Positions 24,164-33,281 of a stretch of DNA of 52,638 bases are shown here, one piece after another. How positions within the stretch are numbered: the stretch's first letter is position 1; each line of letters starts with the position of its first letter. Source of the DNA: Deltaproteobacteria bacterium (lineage in GTDB: Bacteria; Myxococcota; JACRCW01). Both the position numbers and the translations under genes were made by a program. Below the pieces are notes generated by a model. The model worked only from the letters and a program-made list of their open reading frames with translations. It was not told the DNA's origin and did not search any database. The stretch is taken from assembly GCA_016218805.1 (NCBI GenBank), contig JACRCW010000156.1, positions 1 through 52,638 of the forward strand, in the 5' to 3' direction.

Positions 24164-26110
24164 TCAGTGACTCCGGGTGGTACCCTCCATGGCCAACAAT
24201 CCGCTGATTTCCGCGGAGACCTGGCGGTACTCAAACTGCGGACACGCAATGGCGAGCGACGGGCACGCTGCGGCGCACGTCCCGCACCCGCGGCAATGCG
24301 CGGGCTCCACGCGGCACTTGCCATCCGCGAGCGTGCGGATGGCTCCGTACGGGCACGCCGTCACGCACACGCCGCACGCTCCGCACCGCTCCGGGATGAC
24401 GCGCGCGGCCAGCGGTTCCAGCTCCAGCCGTTCGCCGGGGAGGCGGGTGGAGAGGATGCGCCCGGCCGCCGCGGTGCCATCCCGCACCACGTCACCCAGC
24501 GGGCGCGGGCCCAGCGCCGCGCCCACCACGTAGATCCCCGGCACGCGCGTTCCCGTTGGCACCAGCAGGTCAACGTCCGCTTCCAAGAATCCCTCCGCCG
24601 TGGTGCGCACGTGGAGATCGCGCGCCAGCTCGCCCACGGTGGAAGACGGACGCGTGCCGGTCCACAACACCACCAGGTCCGCGGTCCCCGTGGACGCCAG
24701 CTTGCCCGCGCGCCGGTAGGACACCCCGTTGTCCGTGGGAACCAGCGTTGCGGGGTCCAGCGCCCCGCTGGAGAACGCAACGCCCGCCGCGCGCAGCTGC
24801 TCAATCATGGGCGCGGCAAGTGTGGCTTGGTGGCAATCCCCCGCAAGTTGCAGCTCCACGCCCTCACAAACGTCCAACAGGCGGACGGCCAGCTTGGTCA
24901 GCTCGCGGCGGGCAAGGTCCGTGTCCCGCGCCGGCATCTCTGACGACGGCGCGAGCACCACGCGCCGCGGTACACCGCCGCCGGGCACCGTGACCTTGCC
25001 CGACGTGGGTCCCTGCGGATGCAGCATGCGCTCCAGTTGCACGCACGAGATGACCCCGGGCACCGCCGGGACCGGCAGCGTCTCCATCCCCGTGGCGACG
25101 ACCACCGCACCGCACGTCAACGTGCGGTTCACCGGCGCCCGCTGGAAATCAATGGCATTCATGGGGCAGGCCTGGACGCACGGTCCGTCACACCCCGCGC
25201 CGTTGCACCGGCCGCAGTGCACCGGGTCCACGTGTGACACGTGCGGCAGCGACCCTGAGTACGCCATGCCGATCGCCTTGCGCTGGCCCACGCCCTCGTC
25301 GAGCGGATCGGGGAAGGACACGGGGCAGGCCGCGGCGCATTCCCCCGCACCCATGCACCGCGACGGGTCCACCGCCGGCGCGGCGGATTCCACCTCAACG
25401 GTGAACTGCCCGTGGAAGCCCTTCACGGAGACCACGCGGGATTCGCGCAGGACGTCAATCTGCGGGTGGTCCAGCACCTGGTTGATGGCCGGCTCCAGGA
25501 AACAGGACGCACACTTCATGGACGGGAAGACCTCATCCAACCGCGCAAGCAGTCCGCCCAGCGCGGCGCTGCGTTCCACCAGCGCCACGCGCCGGTTCTT
25601 CTGCGCCAGCGTCAGCGCGGCGGACAGCCCCGCCATTCCCCCACCAATTACGACGACATCCGCGCTGGCCTCCACCGTGCGCGTTTCCACCGCTTCCTGT
25701 TGCGCGGCCCGCCACAGTGCGCCCCGCACCAGGCCGCGCGCCCGCACGGTCGCCTGGCCGTCGTCGTCGCCCTGCCATTCGCACTGCTCCCGCAGATTGG
25801 TCATCTGCAACAGGAACGGGTTGAGTCCCGCGTCGGCCAGCACCTGCCGGAAGGTCGCTTCGTGCTCATGCGGTGAGCACCCGCCAATCACCACGCGGTC
25901 CAGTCCCTGCGTCCGCACCTGCTCAGCAAGCTTGGCTTTCCCGTCGGGCGCGCACAGAAACGCGTGCCGCTGCACCACCGCCGCCTCCGGCCACGCCTCC
26001 TGTGCCGCCAGGTCATCCAGCCGGATGGCGTTTCCCATGTTGGGACCGCACTCGCAGAAGAACAGGCCAATCCGTGGTGACGGAGTTGGCTTGCCATGCT
26101 GTTCACTCAC
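24164..26110 (-). CDS. HdrA-like iron-sulfur flavoprotein
   Basis: This 648 aa relative of heterodisulfide reductase subunit A is the electron-distributing flavoprotein of Mvh-Hdr complexes. In order it has an N-terminal FFCECGPNMGNAI segment, an FAD-binding VVVIGGGMAGLSAA motif (about 153-166), the HdrA-specific MKCASCFLEP (about 198-207), a Cys-rich insert with CMGAGECAAACP and CNGAGCDGPCVQACP, a second dinucleotide region ending VPGIYVVGAALG, and two C-terminal [4Fe-4S] motifs, CGACGVCVTACP and CRGCGTCAAACP. GTG 26110 follows GGAGGTTCCGC. It is the first gene of the operon. HdrB and HdrC are not present, so the final acceptor is unknown. Confidence 0.9.
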   Translation of the reverse strand: MSEQHGKPTPSPRIGLFFCECGPNMGNAIRLDDLAAQEAWPEAAVVQRHAFLCAPDGKAKLAEQVRTQGLDRVVIGGCSPHEHEATFRQVLADAGLNPFLLQMTNLREQCEWQGDDDGQATVRARGLVRGALWRAAQQEAVETRTVEASADVVVIGGGMAGLSAALTLAQKNRRVALVERSAALGGLLARLDEVFPSMKCASCFLEPAINQVLDHPQIDVLRESRVVSVKGFHGQFTVEVESAAPAVDPSRCMGAGECAAACPVSFPDPLDEGVGQRKAIGMAYSGSLPHVSHVDPVHCGRCNGAGCDGPCVQACPMNAIDFQRAPVNRTLTCGAVVVATGMETLPVPAVPGVISCVQLERMLHPQGPTSGKVTVPGGGVPRRVVLAPSSEMPARDTDLARRELTKLAVRLLDVCEGVELQLAGDCHQATLAAPMIEQLRAAGVAFSSGALDPATLVPTDNGVSYRRAGKLASTGTADLVVLWTGTRPSSTVGELARDLHVRTTAEGFLEADVDLLVPTGTRVPGIYVVGAALGPRPLGDVVRDGTAAAGRILSTRLPGERLELEPLAARVIPERCGACGVCVTACPYGAIRTLADGKCRVEPAHCRGCGTCAAACPSLAIACPQFEYRQVSAEISGLLAMEGTTRSH

Positions 26111-26323
26111 GCGGAACCTCCGTGCGCTTCAGGGGAAGGCGTTCCGGCCAACGCGGCCGCGAAGCTACAGCCCTGCCACAACGGCTACAAGGTTGACGAT
26201 CGCCGCGACCGGGTAGAAACGCGAAGATCCTGCGTTGGCGTCACCGTCCCGCCGGGGTGCGCGATTTGTCGTCGAGACCGCAGTGTGTTGCGGCGCGGAC
26301 TCCATTCGTGGAAGTTGCGCACC

Positions 26324-27757
26324 ATGACCACCGCTGACGCGCACACGCCGCCGCCGGGCCGCGGCATCTTCTGCAACCGGACCTTGAACCTGCGGTCCAT
26401 CCACGCCGTCGGCTACGACATGGACTACACGCTGATCCACTACCGCGTGGACCAGTGGGAACGGCGCGCGTTTGAGCACATCCGCCAGCGCCTGTCCGCG
26501 CGCGGCTGGCCCGTGGACGACGTGACCTTTGACCCGGATGCGGTGACGCGCGGGCTGGTTATCGACACCGAGCTGGGGAACGTGGTGAAGGCCAACCGGT
26601 TCGGGTTTGTAAAGCGCGCATTTCACGGCACGCGGGCGCTGCAATACGACGAATGGCGCGGCGTGTACGCACGCACGCAGGTGGACCTGGGCGAGCCGCG
26701 CTGGGTGTTCCTCAACACGCTGTTCAGCATCTCAGAGGCCTGCATGTACATGCACCTTGTGGAGTTGCTGGATGCGCGCCGCATACCGGAGGTGATGGGC
26801 TACCCGGAGTTGTACGCCGTGGTGCGCCGCACGCTGGATGAAGCGCACATGGAGGGCGAGCTCAAGCGGGAGATCGTGTCCGACCCGGACCGGTTTGTGG
26901 AGTTGGACCCGGACGTCCCGCTGGCGCTGCTGGACCAGAAGACCGCGGGCAAGAAGCTGCTGCTCATCACGAACAGCGAGTGGGACTACACCGCGGCGAT
27001 GATGAAGTACGCGTTTGACCGGTTCTTGCCGACGGGGACGACGTGGCGTGACCTGTTCCACCTGGTGATGGTCAGCGCGCGCAAGCCGGACTTCTTCAGC
27101 ACGCGCACGCCGGTGTACGAGGTCCAGACCGACACCGGGCTGTTGCGGCCTTTCCCCACGGGGTTTGCGCCCGGCGGCGTGTACCACGGCGGCAACGCGC
27201 ACCAGGTGGAGCGGCACCTGGGCGTGGGCGGGGATGACATCCTCTACGTGGGTGACCACATGTTCACGGACGTGCACATCAGCAAGAGCATCCTGCGCTG
27301 GCGCACGGCGCTGATCGTCCGCGAACTGGAGGCGGAGATTGAGGCCACGGTGCGCTTCGCGCCCGACCAGGCGCGGCTGGATGGGCTGATGGCCAAGAAG
27401 GAGAGGCTGGAGTTCGCTTTCAGCCAGCTGCGCGTGCAACTGCAGCGCGGACGTGCGCCCCACGCCTCCGACACGACGACCAGCGCGCACGAACTGGAGC
27501 GGCGCATGGGCGAGCTGCGCCAGGAAATGCTGGAACTGGACAGCGCCATCAGCCCGCTGGCGCGCACCAGCGGCGAGCTGTTCAACCGGCGGTGGGGCCC
27601 GTTGATGCGCGCCGGGAACGACAAGAGTCACCTGGCACGCCAGGTGGAACGCTACGCGGACATCTACATGTCGCGGGTCAGCAACTTCCTGTTCCAGACG
27701 CCGTTTGTGTACCTGCGCTCGCCGCGGGGGAGCCTGCCGCATGACCCGATTCGCTGA
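26324..27757 (+). CDS. HAD-family IMP/GMP-type 5'-nucleotidase
   Basis: This protein of about 477 aa is of the cN-II-like class. HAD motif I is GYDMDYTLIHY (Asp32 and Asp34), followed by motif II in LLLITNSEWDYT, and a late DDILYVGDHMFTDVHISK motif with the metal-binding Asp. Family members dephosphorylate purine mononucleotides in the cytoplasm. The tail has a coiled-coil-like segment (HELERRMGELRQEMLELD). ATG 26324 is used because the frame upstream runs into the divergent hdrA promoter region. The GH31 lipoprotein gene starts inside its last 17 bases in another frame. Confidence 0.88.
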   Translation: MTTADAHTPPPGRGIFCNRTLNLRSIHAVGYDMDYTLIHYRVDQWERRAFEHIRQRLSARGWPVDDVTFDPDAVTRGLVIDTELGNVVKANRFGFVKRAFHGTRALQYDEWRGVYARTQVDLGEPRWVFLNTLFSISEACMYMHLVELLDARRIPEVMGYPELYAVVRRTLDEAHMEGELKREIVSDPDRFVELDPDVPLALLDQKTAGKKLLLITNSEWDYTAAMMKYAFDRFLPTGTTWRDLFHLVMVSARKPDFFSTRTPVYEVQTDTGLLRPFPTGFAPGGVYHGGNAHQVERHLGVGGDDILYVGDHMFTDVHISKSILRWRTALIVRELEAEIEATVRFAPDQARLDGLMAKKERLEFAFSQLRVQLQRGRAPHASDTTTSAHELERRMGELRQEMLELDSAISPLARTSGELFNRRWGPLMRAGNDKSHLARQVERYADIYMSRVSNFLFQTPFVYLRSPRGSLPHDPIR

Positions 27758-30098
27758 GTGGTGGCTCCCCGCGCTTGCCGCCGTGGCCGCCTGCACGCCC
27801 CCGGCGCCCGAGCACGACGTGGACGTGGATGACGGCCCGCTCCACCTGCACGCCAGCACGCGTGACGGCACGGTGGTGATCACGCAGGCAGGGCAGGTGG
27901 TCGCGGCAGTGGACCTGTCGCTCGTGGCCTTCCGCGCGTCGGAGGCGGTGTTTGACATGCAATACGGCATGTTTGATATCCGCGAGTTTCCGGAGGACTG
28001 GCGCACCACGGCGCGGCTGCGCACGTCACGGCACCGGCCGTTTGTGCTGGTGGATGGGAGCGGCGCGGACCTGGGGGAGCTGCGCGTCCTCCTGCGCGGT
28101 GATGGACACGTGCGCCTGGAATTCGTGGCGGATGATGCGCGAATGAACCGCGCGCGCATCGCGCTGGACTGCGCGGCCACGGAGCATTTTGCGGGTTTTG
28201 GTGCGCAGACGCATGACGTGGACCACCGCGGGCAGCGCGTGCCCCTGTGGGTGAGTGAGCAGGGCATTGGCAAGGTTGACCACGACGAGCTGCCCACTGT
28301 GTGGCAGGTGACCGGGCGGCGGCACACCAGCCAGGTGCCCATCCCCGCGTATGTCTCCAGCCGCGGCGTGGCCGTGGTGGCGGACACGTACGCGTACAGC
28401 GTGTTTGACCTGTGCCGGGAGCGTGAGGACCGCGTCATCATTGAGACGTGGGAGGGGACACTGCGCCTGGACGTGTACGCGGGGCCAACGCCGCTGGATG
28501 CGCTGGCGCGCCTCACCGCGGACCTGGGCCGGCCGCGGCTGCCCCCGCCGTGGGCGCTGGCGCCGTGGAACGACGCGCTGTTTGGGACGGACAACGTGCT
28601 GGCGTTTGCGCACTGGCTGCGGGAGCAGCGCATTCCCAGCTCCGCCATCTGGAGCGAGGACTGGAAAGGCGCGGAATGGAACGGTGACCACTACACGCTC
28701 AGCGAGAACTGGGACCTGGACCCCGTGCTTTATCCGCGTTTCAGCGCGATGATTGTCGAATTGAAATCCATGGGTTTTTCGCAGCAACTGTACCGCAACC
28801 CGTTCCTGTACCTGGACGCGGACGCGTGGCGGGAGGCCAAGGATCTTGTTGTCATGGACACCGCGGGAGACCCGTGGAAGACCAACGGCGCCACGTTCAC
28901 GGACACGGCGTTCCTGGACCTCACGTCACCGGCGGCCCGCACCTGGGTCCTGGGAAAGTTGCTGGAATGCCTGGATACCGGCGCGCTGGGCTGGATGGCG
29001 GACTTTGCGGAATGGATGCCGGTGGATGACGCGGTGACCGCTGATGGCAGCGATCCCGCGCTGGTGCACAACCGCTACCCGGTGTTGTGGCAGGAGGTGA
29101 ACAACGAAGCGTTGCGCCTGGCGGGCCGGTTGGACGACGCGGTGGTGTATTACCGCAGCGGACACCTGCGGTCCCAGGGGCTGGCGCAGGTGATGTGGGC
29201 CGGGGACCAGCGCACGGACTTCCAGGCGGATGACGGACTGCCGACGGTGCTGCCCATTGGGCTGGGGCTTGCGGCCACCGGTTTCCCGTTCTTTGCGCAT
29301 GACATTGGCGGGTACCAGTCCTCCACCAACCCGCCCGCGGACAAAGAACTGTATTTCCGGTGGACGGAACTGGGCGCGCTCACGCCCGTGATGCGCACGC
29401 ACCACGGCACGCACCCGCGGCTGCAATGGAACCTTCGCTCCGACGAAGAGACCACGGCGCACTACAAGCGCTACGCGGAGCTGCACGTGCGCCTGTATCC
29501 GTACCTGCGCGCGCTGGCGCACGCGGCGGTGGAGCAGGGGCGTCCCATGTGGATTCCCATGGGGTTCAAGCACCCGTCCGACCCGACCGCGTGGGCCGTG
29601 AAAGACCAGTATTGCCTGGGGGAAGCGCTGCTGGTGGCGCCGGTGGTGACCCGGGGTGCCACCAACCGCGACGTGTACCTCCCCGCGGGACGCTGGGTGC
29701 CCTGGCTGGACGGCGGCGCCGCGCTGGACGGAGGACGCACGGTGAACGTGCCGGCGCCCCTGGTGGAAATACCGGTATTCATCGCGGCGGGTGGCCTGGT
29801 TCCCATGACCGCGGCGGCCGCGCAGACGTTGTTTCCGGGGGATTCCTCCATTCCCGGATTGGAGACCACGGAGGGCGACCGGGTGCTGCACGTCGGACTT
29901 GGGGCGCCCGGAGCGTTCATGGAGGAAAGCGGTGCATCGTACGCATTGACCGGCACGGGCACGGATGTCACGGGGCTGACGCGGGAGGCGGACGGCGCCG
30001 TCATTGTGGATGGGAACGGGACCATTGCGGGCGGTGGCTTTACGCTGATGCTGGCGGGGCATCCCACCGTGCGCCGCACGCGGGTCTATTTCCGGTGA
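27741..30098 (+). CDS. GH31 family glycoside hydrolase, lipoprotein
   Basis: This alpha-glycosidase of 785 aa has a predicted lipoprotein signal (RFAEWWLPALAAVAAC). GH31 hallmarks are the nucleophile motif GWMADFAEWMP (Asp421), the acid/base region MWAGDQRTDF (Asp489), AHDIGGY, and TPVMRTHHG. These give a retaining alpha-glucosidase, alpha-xylosidase or sulfoquinovosidase-type enzyme; the exact sugar cannot be read. The conserved TIM barrel is preceded by a beta domain and followed by the family's proximal and distal beta domains. The start overlaps the 5'-nucleotidase gene by 17 bases. The stop is 1 base from the convergent GH5-like gene stop. Confidence 0.9.
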   Translation: MTRFAEWWLPALAAVAACTPPAPEHDVDVDDGPLHLHASTRDGTVVITQAGQVVAAVDLSLVAFRASEAVFDMQYGMFDIREFPEDWRTTARLRTSRHRPFVLVDGSGADLGELRVLLRGDGHVRLEFVADDARMNRARIALDCAATEHFAGFGAQTHDVDHRGQRVPLWVSEQGIGKVDHDELPTVWQVTGRRHTSQVPIPAYVSSRGVAVVADTYAYSVFDLCREREDRVIIETWEGTLRLDVYAGPTPLDALARLTADLGRPRLPPPWALAPWNDALFGTDNVLAFAHWLREQRIPSSAIWSEDWKGAEWNGDHYTLSENWDLDPVLYPRFSAMIVELKSMGFSQQLYRNPFLYLDADAWREAKDLVVMDTAGDPWKTNGATFTDTAFLDLTSPAARTWVLGKLLECLDTGALGWMADFAEWMPVDDAVTADGSDPALVHNRYPVLWQEVNNEALRLAGRLDDAVVYYRSGHLRSQGLAQVMWAGDQRTDFQADDGLPTVLPIGLGLAATGFPFFAHDIGGYQSSTNPPADKELYFRWTELGALTPVMRTHHGTHPRLQWNLRSDEETTAHYKRYAELHVRLYPYLRALAHAAVEQGRPMWIPMGFKHPSDPTAWAVKDQYCLGEALLVAPVVTRGATNRDVYLPAGRWVPWLDGGAALDGGRTVNVPAPLVEIPVFIAAGGLVPMTAAAAQTLFPGDSSIPGLETTEGDRVLHVGLGAPGAFMEESGASYALTGTGTDVTGLTREADGAVIVDGNGTIAGGGFTLMLAGHPTVRRTRVYFR

Positions 30099-30099
30099 A

Positions 30100-32094
30100 T
30101 CACGGGCGCCAGTCGGCGCGCATTTCGTCCAGGGACAGGGTGGCGTTGGGCGCCAGCACTTCCAGCCGCACGCGCATGCGCTCCGTTCCAACGGGTGCAT
30201 AGAAGGCCATTCCCGCGGCGTGGTGTGTACCGGCAACCGGCGCGTTCAGTGCGCCGTCACCCAGCTGGGCGTCTGCCGCGTCAAAGAACTGCACCCGCAC
30301 GTACGTCTCACCGGAAGCCTGTGCGACGACGTGCAGGAACACAACACCCGGCGCGGCCGGGTAGAACGGCGAAAGCGCGTACGCTCCCGGGTACTGGCAC
30401 CCGCCCGTGCACGGCAGGTCATGGGATACCAGTTCCGCCGTGGCGCCGCCGGCGCGCGTGCCGGCGGAGAGTGTTCCGGCGGTGCACCCGGAGCAGTTGG
30501 TCCACGACGTCCAGCCGCCGGTCCCGGTCTCAAAGTCATCCTGCAGCAGGACGCGGGGTGTGCAGCGCCCGGCCTGGCACCAGCCGGCGCTGCAGGCGGC
30601 GCCGTCCGCGGAAGACGTGCATGCGCCCGCGGCCTGTTCATGGGTGATGAGCCACGCGGCCACGTCGTCGGAAGGCTCCACCGTGTAGCAGGTGGGGGCG
30701 GCCGCGCAGAACTGGTGGAATTGCCAGGCCCACAATGCGCTGTAATCCACACGGGCCTCCAGCATTGCAGCGGTGAGGCGGCGGGTCGCCCCTTCGCGCG
30801 CGTCACCCGCGCAATCCGTGATGCTTCCGCAGGTGATGGTGCCCGCGCGCGGCTCACCGTACTCACCCACGTACAACGTGCGCCCGGCGCGGCGGGCAAT
30901 CTCCGCCGTGGTGGCCACCAGTGCGGCACCAAAGTCATCCAGGGAACCAAACCGGCGCGCGTCGTCGCCCGGGTAGTGGTGCACGGAGATGATGTCCACG
31001 CCGGAGGGGTGGAGTTGCAGCAACGTGGATTCGTATTGGGCCGCGTCATCCGCGGTCCAATCACAGGCCGGGCAGGGGCTGCGCGCCAGGTGCCAGGCGG
31101 ACGCGCGCGGGTAGGCGTGGCCGGTGGAGACGGGTTTGCCGGGATCAAGTCCGTGAATCAACGCAGTGATGGCGCCGGCGAATTGACCGAGATCTTCCGC
31201 CGTGGACGTCACACCCCGGCAGGCGTGGCAGGAGAAGAAGTTGTCCGCGCTGGTGCGCTGGCACGGCGTGCCCAGCGCGGGGACCAGGCTCCCGCACGCG
31301 TTGGTGGCACCCGAGCACACGCTGCATGTTGAGAAATCCAGGTCCGCGGCCAGGTTGAGTTCGTTGCCGATCTCCCAGAACAGGATGACGTCCTGCCCCG
31401 CGTACCGGGTGACGACGTCACGGATGTACTCCTCCGCCATCTGGCGGGTGGCGGAGCCCGGCGTGAACAGCGCGGACAGTGGTTGGTTGTTGAGGTCCGG
31501 AAAGAGGAACAGGTGCCACAGCAGGCTCGGGATGAGGCGCAGTCCCCGCGCGCGGGCGTCTGTCACCAGTGCGTCAAACGCGGCGAAATAGGCGGCCTTG
31601 TCGGCGACCCAGCCCGCGCCCGTCGTCATGTCCGTGGGCCAGTAGCCGCTGGCGATGAAGCGCGCGTGCGTGAAACCCGCGGCGCGCGCGGAGTCCATGT
31701 TGGTGCGCGCACCCGCGGGCCCCTCCGGCGCAATCCCCAGGTAGCCGTGCAGGATGTTGGGCAGGTTGACGCCCATGGGGCGCGCCGCGGGAAGCGGTGC
31801 GGACGAGGTGGCCGCTGCGGTGGAGCTGTTGTTCGCCGTTGAGGAGGACGCGGCCGCGGGCTGAGAGGTGGCCGGCTGGGAAACGCCGGTCTGCGATGAC
31901 GGACGGGATGCGGAGGAAACACCCGCGCGCGAGGACGAGGCGGACGTCCGGCGGCTTGTGGTGGGGCCGATTGACCAGTCTGCCGCAGAGGAAGAAGCGC
32001 TCACCGCACCGGAGGAGGAGCCCCCGCCGTCAGGGGGCGACGGCCGGCACGCTGCAAACAGGAGGAAACCAAGAGACACGCAGGCGCGGTGCAT
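30100..32094 (-). CDS. GH5-like glycoside hydrolase lipoprotein with C-terminal binding domain
   Basis: This lipoprotein has 664 aa; MHRACVSLGFLLFAAC ends in a lipobox. Residues about 25-100 are a Ser/Thr/Ala-rich linker. The TIM-barrel part shows the clan A acid/base motif WEIGNELN (Glu245), HHYPGDD, and the nucleophile strand LYVGEYGEP (Glu411), as in GH5 cellulases and mannanases. A Cys-rich insert lies between them. A short Cys motif (CSAGWCQAGRC) precedes a C-terminal beta-sandwich (LLQDDFETGTGGW...) like a carbohydrate-binding module. It is probably surface-anchored and acts on beta-linked polysaccharide. It converges with the GH31 lipoprotein. Confidence 0.85.
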   Translation of the reverse strand: MHRACVSLGFLLFAACRPSPPDGGGSSSGAVSASSSAADWSIGPTTSRRTSASSSRAGVSSASRPSSQTGVSQPATSQPAAASSSTANNSSTAAATSSAPLPAARPMGVNLPNILHGYLGIAPEGPAGARTNMDSARAAGFTHARFIASGYWPTDMTTGAGWVADKAAYFAAFDALVTDARARGLRLIPSLLWHLFLFPDLNNQPLSALFTPGSATRQMAEEYIRDVVTRYAGQDVILFWEIGNELNLAADLDFSTCSVCSGATNACGSLVPALGTPCQRTSADNFFSCHACRGVTSTAEDLGQFAGAITALIHGLDPGKPVSTGHAYPRASAWHLARSPCPACDWTADDAAQYESTLLQLHPSGVDIISVHHYPGDDARRFGSLDDFGAALVATTAEIARRAGRTLYVGEYGEPRAGTITCGSITDCAGDAREGATRRLTAAMLEARVDYSALWAWQFHQFCAAAPTCYTVEPSDDVAAWLITHEQAAGACTSSADGAACSAGWCQAGRCTPRVLLQDDFETGTGGWTSWTNCSGCTAGTLSAGTRAGGATAELVSHDLPCTGGCQYPGAYALSPFYPAAPGVVFLHVVAQASGETYVRVQFFDAADAQLGDGALNAPVAGTHHAAGMAFYAPVGTERMRVRLEVLAPNATLSLDEMRADWRP

Positions 32095-32190
32095 GAAACA
32101 TCCTCCGTCGTGGGACGCGGCGGAGCGTTACCAGACCAAACCTTCGGTGGATAGACCGGTTATTCGGCGCTGCGTTTCGCTGGCTTGCGT

Positions 32191-32238
32191 TGCCTCCCCC
32201 TTCGGGGGGAGGCAGCTTGCCGACGTCAGTCGGCAAGC
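32191..32238. repeat. double hairpin, second copy of REP-like element
   Basis: Arms 32191-32200 and 32205-32214 form a 10-bp perfect stem with a 4-base loop. Arms 32215-32224 and 32229-32238 form a second 10-bp perfect stem with a 4-base loop. The order, a C-run/G-run hairpin then a CTTGCC/GGCAAG hairpin, matches 8639-8686. It lies just after the end of the minus-strand dehydrogenase gene (stop at 32278), where it could act as a terminator. Confidence 0.6.
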
Positions 32239-32277
32239 GGTGGGGGGGCGGGACCAACGGGTCCATCCCACGCGCCC

Positions 32278-33168
32278 TCACGGTGGCCGCATCCGCCCGC
32301 GAGCCGCAACCTGCCCGAACACCTCCAGCGCTAGGACACCCAGGTCTTCCCTGCCGTGTCCGGACGCAATCAGCGCATCCATGCGCTCAGCGATGGCGGG
32401 CAGCACGGCGAGCGGCAACGGCGACGCGCGCGCGGTCTGCAGCATCAGGCGCACATCCTTGCGCGCCATGGACAGCTCAAAGGTTGCATTGAAATCCCCC
32501 TGCGCCATGCGTGCGCCGCGGATGTCAATCTGCCGCCCGACGGGGAAGTCCTTGAACAGCGCCATGGCCTCCGCGGGTTCAATCCCCGTCGCGCGCGCCA
32601 GCACCAGCACATCCGCCACGCCCGCCGCCAGCGCCATGATCATCGCGTTCCCAAACAGCTTGAATGCGGCGCCCTTGTCCGGCCGCTCGCCCAGGTACAT
32701 GAGCTTGCCCGTCATGGGGCGCAGTGCGGCCTCCACGCGTTCAAACAGCGCGCGCGGTGCACTGCACAGCATGATCCCCGTCGCCGTGCGTGCGTTGTCC
32801 GGTGACATGAACACCGGCGCATGGACAAACGCGACACCCGCCGCCTGCATGCGTTCGCAACGGCGCACGGTTCCCTCCGGCGTGACGGTGCTGTGGTCCA
32901 CCATGATCGCGCCCGCCGGAAGGTGCGGAATGATCTCATCCAGCACGGCGTCCACCGCGGCATCGTCCGCCAGGCACAGGTGCACGCGGGCCGCGTTGGC
33001 CACCGCGGCGGATGCGCGTGGGTGGGGCACCGCGCCCAGCTCCGCCAGCGGGACCAGCTTGGACGCCGTGCGGTTCCACGCGTCCACGGGAATCCCGCGC
33101 GTGCGCAGTCCCGCCACAAATCCGCTCCCCAACAGCCCCGTTCCCAGCCACGCCACGCGCTCCGTCAT
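32278..33168 (-). CDS. NAD(P)-dependent beta-hydroxyacid dehydrogenase (HIBADH family)
   Basis: This protein of 296 aa has an N-terminal Rossmann motif (VAWLGTGLLGSGFVAGL). It then shows IMVDHSTVTPEGT and FVHAPVFMSPDNA, where this family has D-(S/T)-S/T and D-A-P-V-(S/F)-G-G substrate motifs, and GAAFKLFGNAM with the catalytic Lys (G-x-G-x3-K-x2-N-like). Relatives oxidise 3-hydroxyisobutyrate or reduce succinic semialdehyde or glyoxylate. ATG 33168 follows GGGAGG and is preferred to ATG 33198. It diverges from the acyltransferase operon with about 110 bases between. Confidence 0.85.
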   Translation of the reverse strand: MTERVAWLGTGLLGSGFVAGLRTRGIPVDAWNRTASKLVPLAELGAVPHPRASAAVANAARVHLCLADDAAVDAVLDEIIPHLPAGAIMVDHSTVTPEGTVRRCERMQAAGVAFVHAPVFMSPDNARTATGIMLCSAPRALFERVEAALRPMTGKLMYLGERPDKGAAFKLFGNAMIMALAAGVADVLVLARATGIEPAEAMALFKDFPVGRQIDIRGARMAQGDFNATFELSMARKDVRLMLQTARASPLPLAVLPAIAERMDALIASGHGREDLGVLALEVFGQVAARGRMRPP

Positions 33169-33281
33169 GGTGCACCTCCCGGCCGGTATGTGCGGCACCG
33201 CGGCCCGGCGTTCAAGCGCGCCGCTCTGGCCAGCGCGGCCTTCACCGTGGTACGCGCGCCGACGCGACGGCGGGGTGCACC

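Noticed and set aside
26111..26323. A TTGACG/TAGAAA promoter pair near 26190
   Set aside because: The spacing is about 15 bases and the -10 is weak, so I do not call it. No FNR-like or sigma-54 site was found either.
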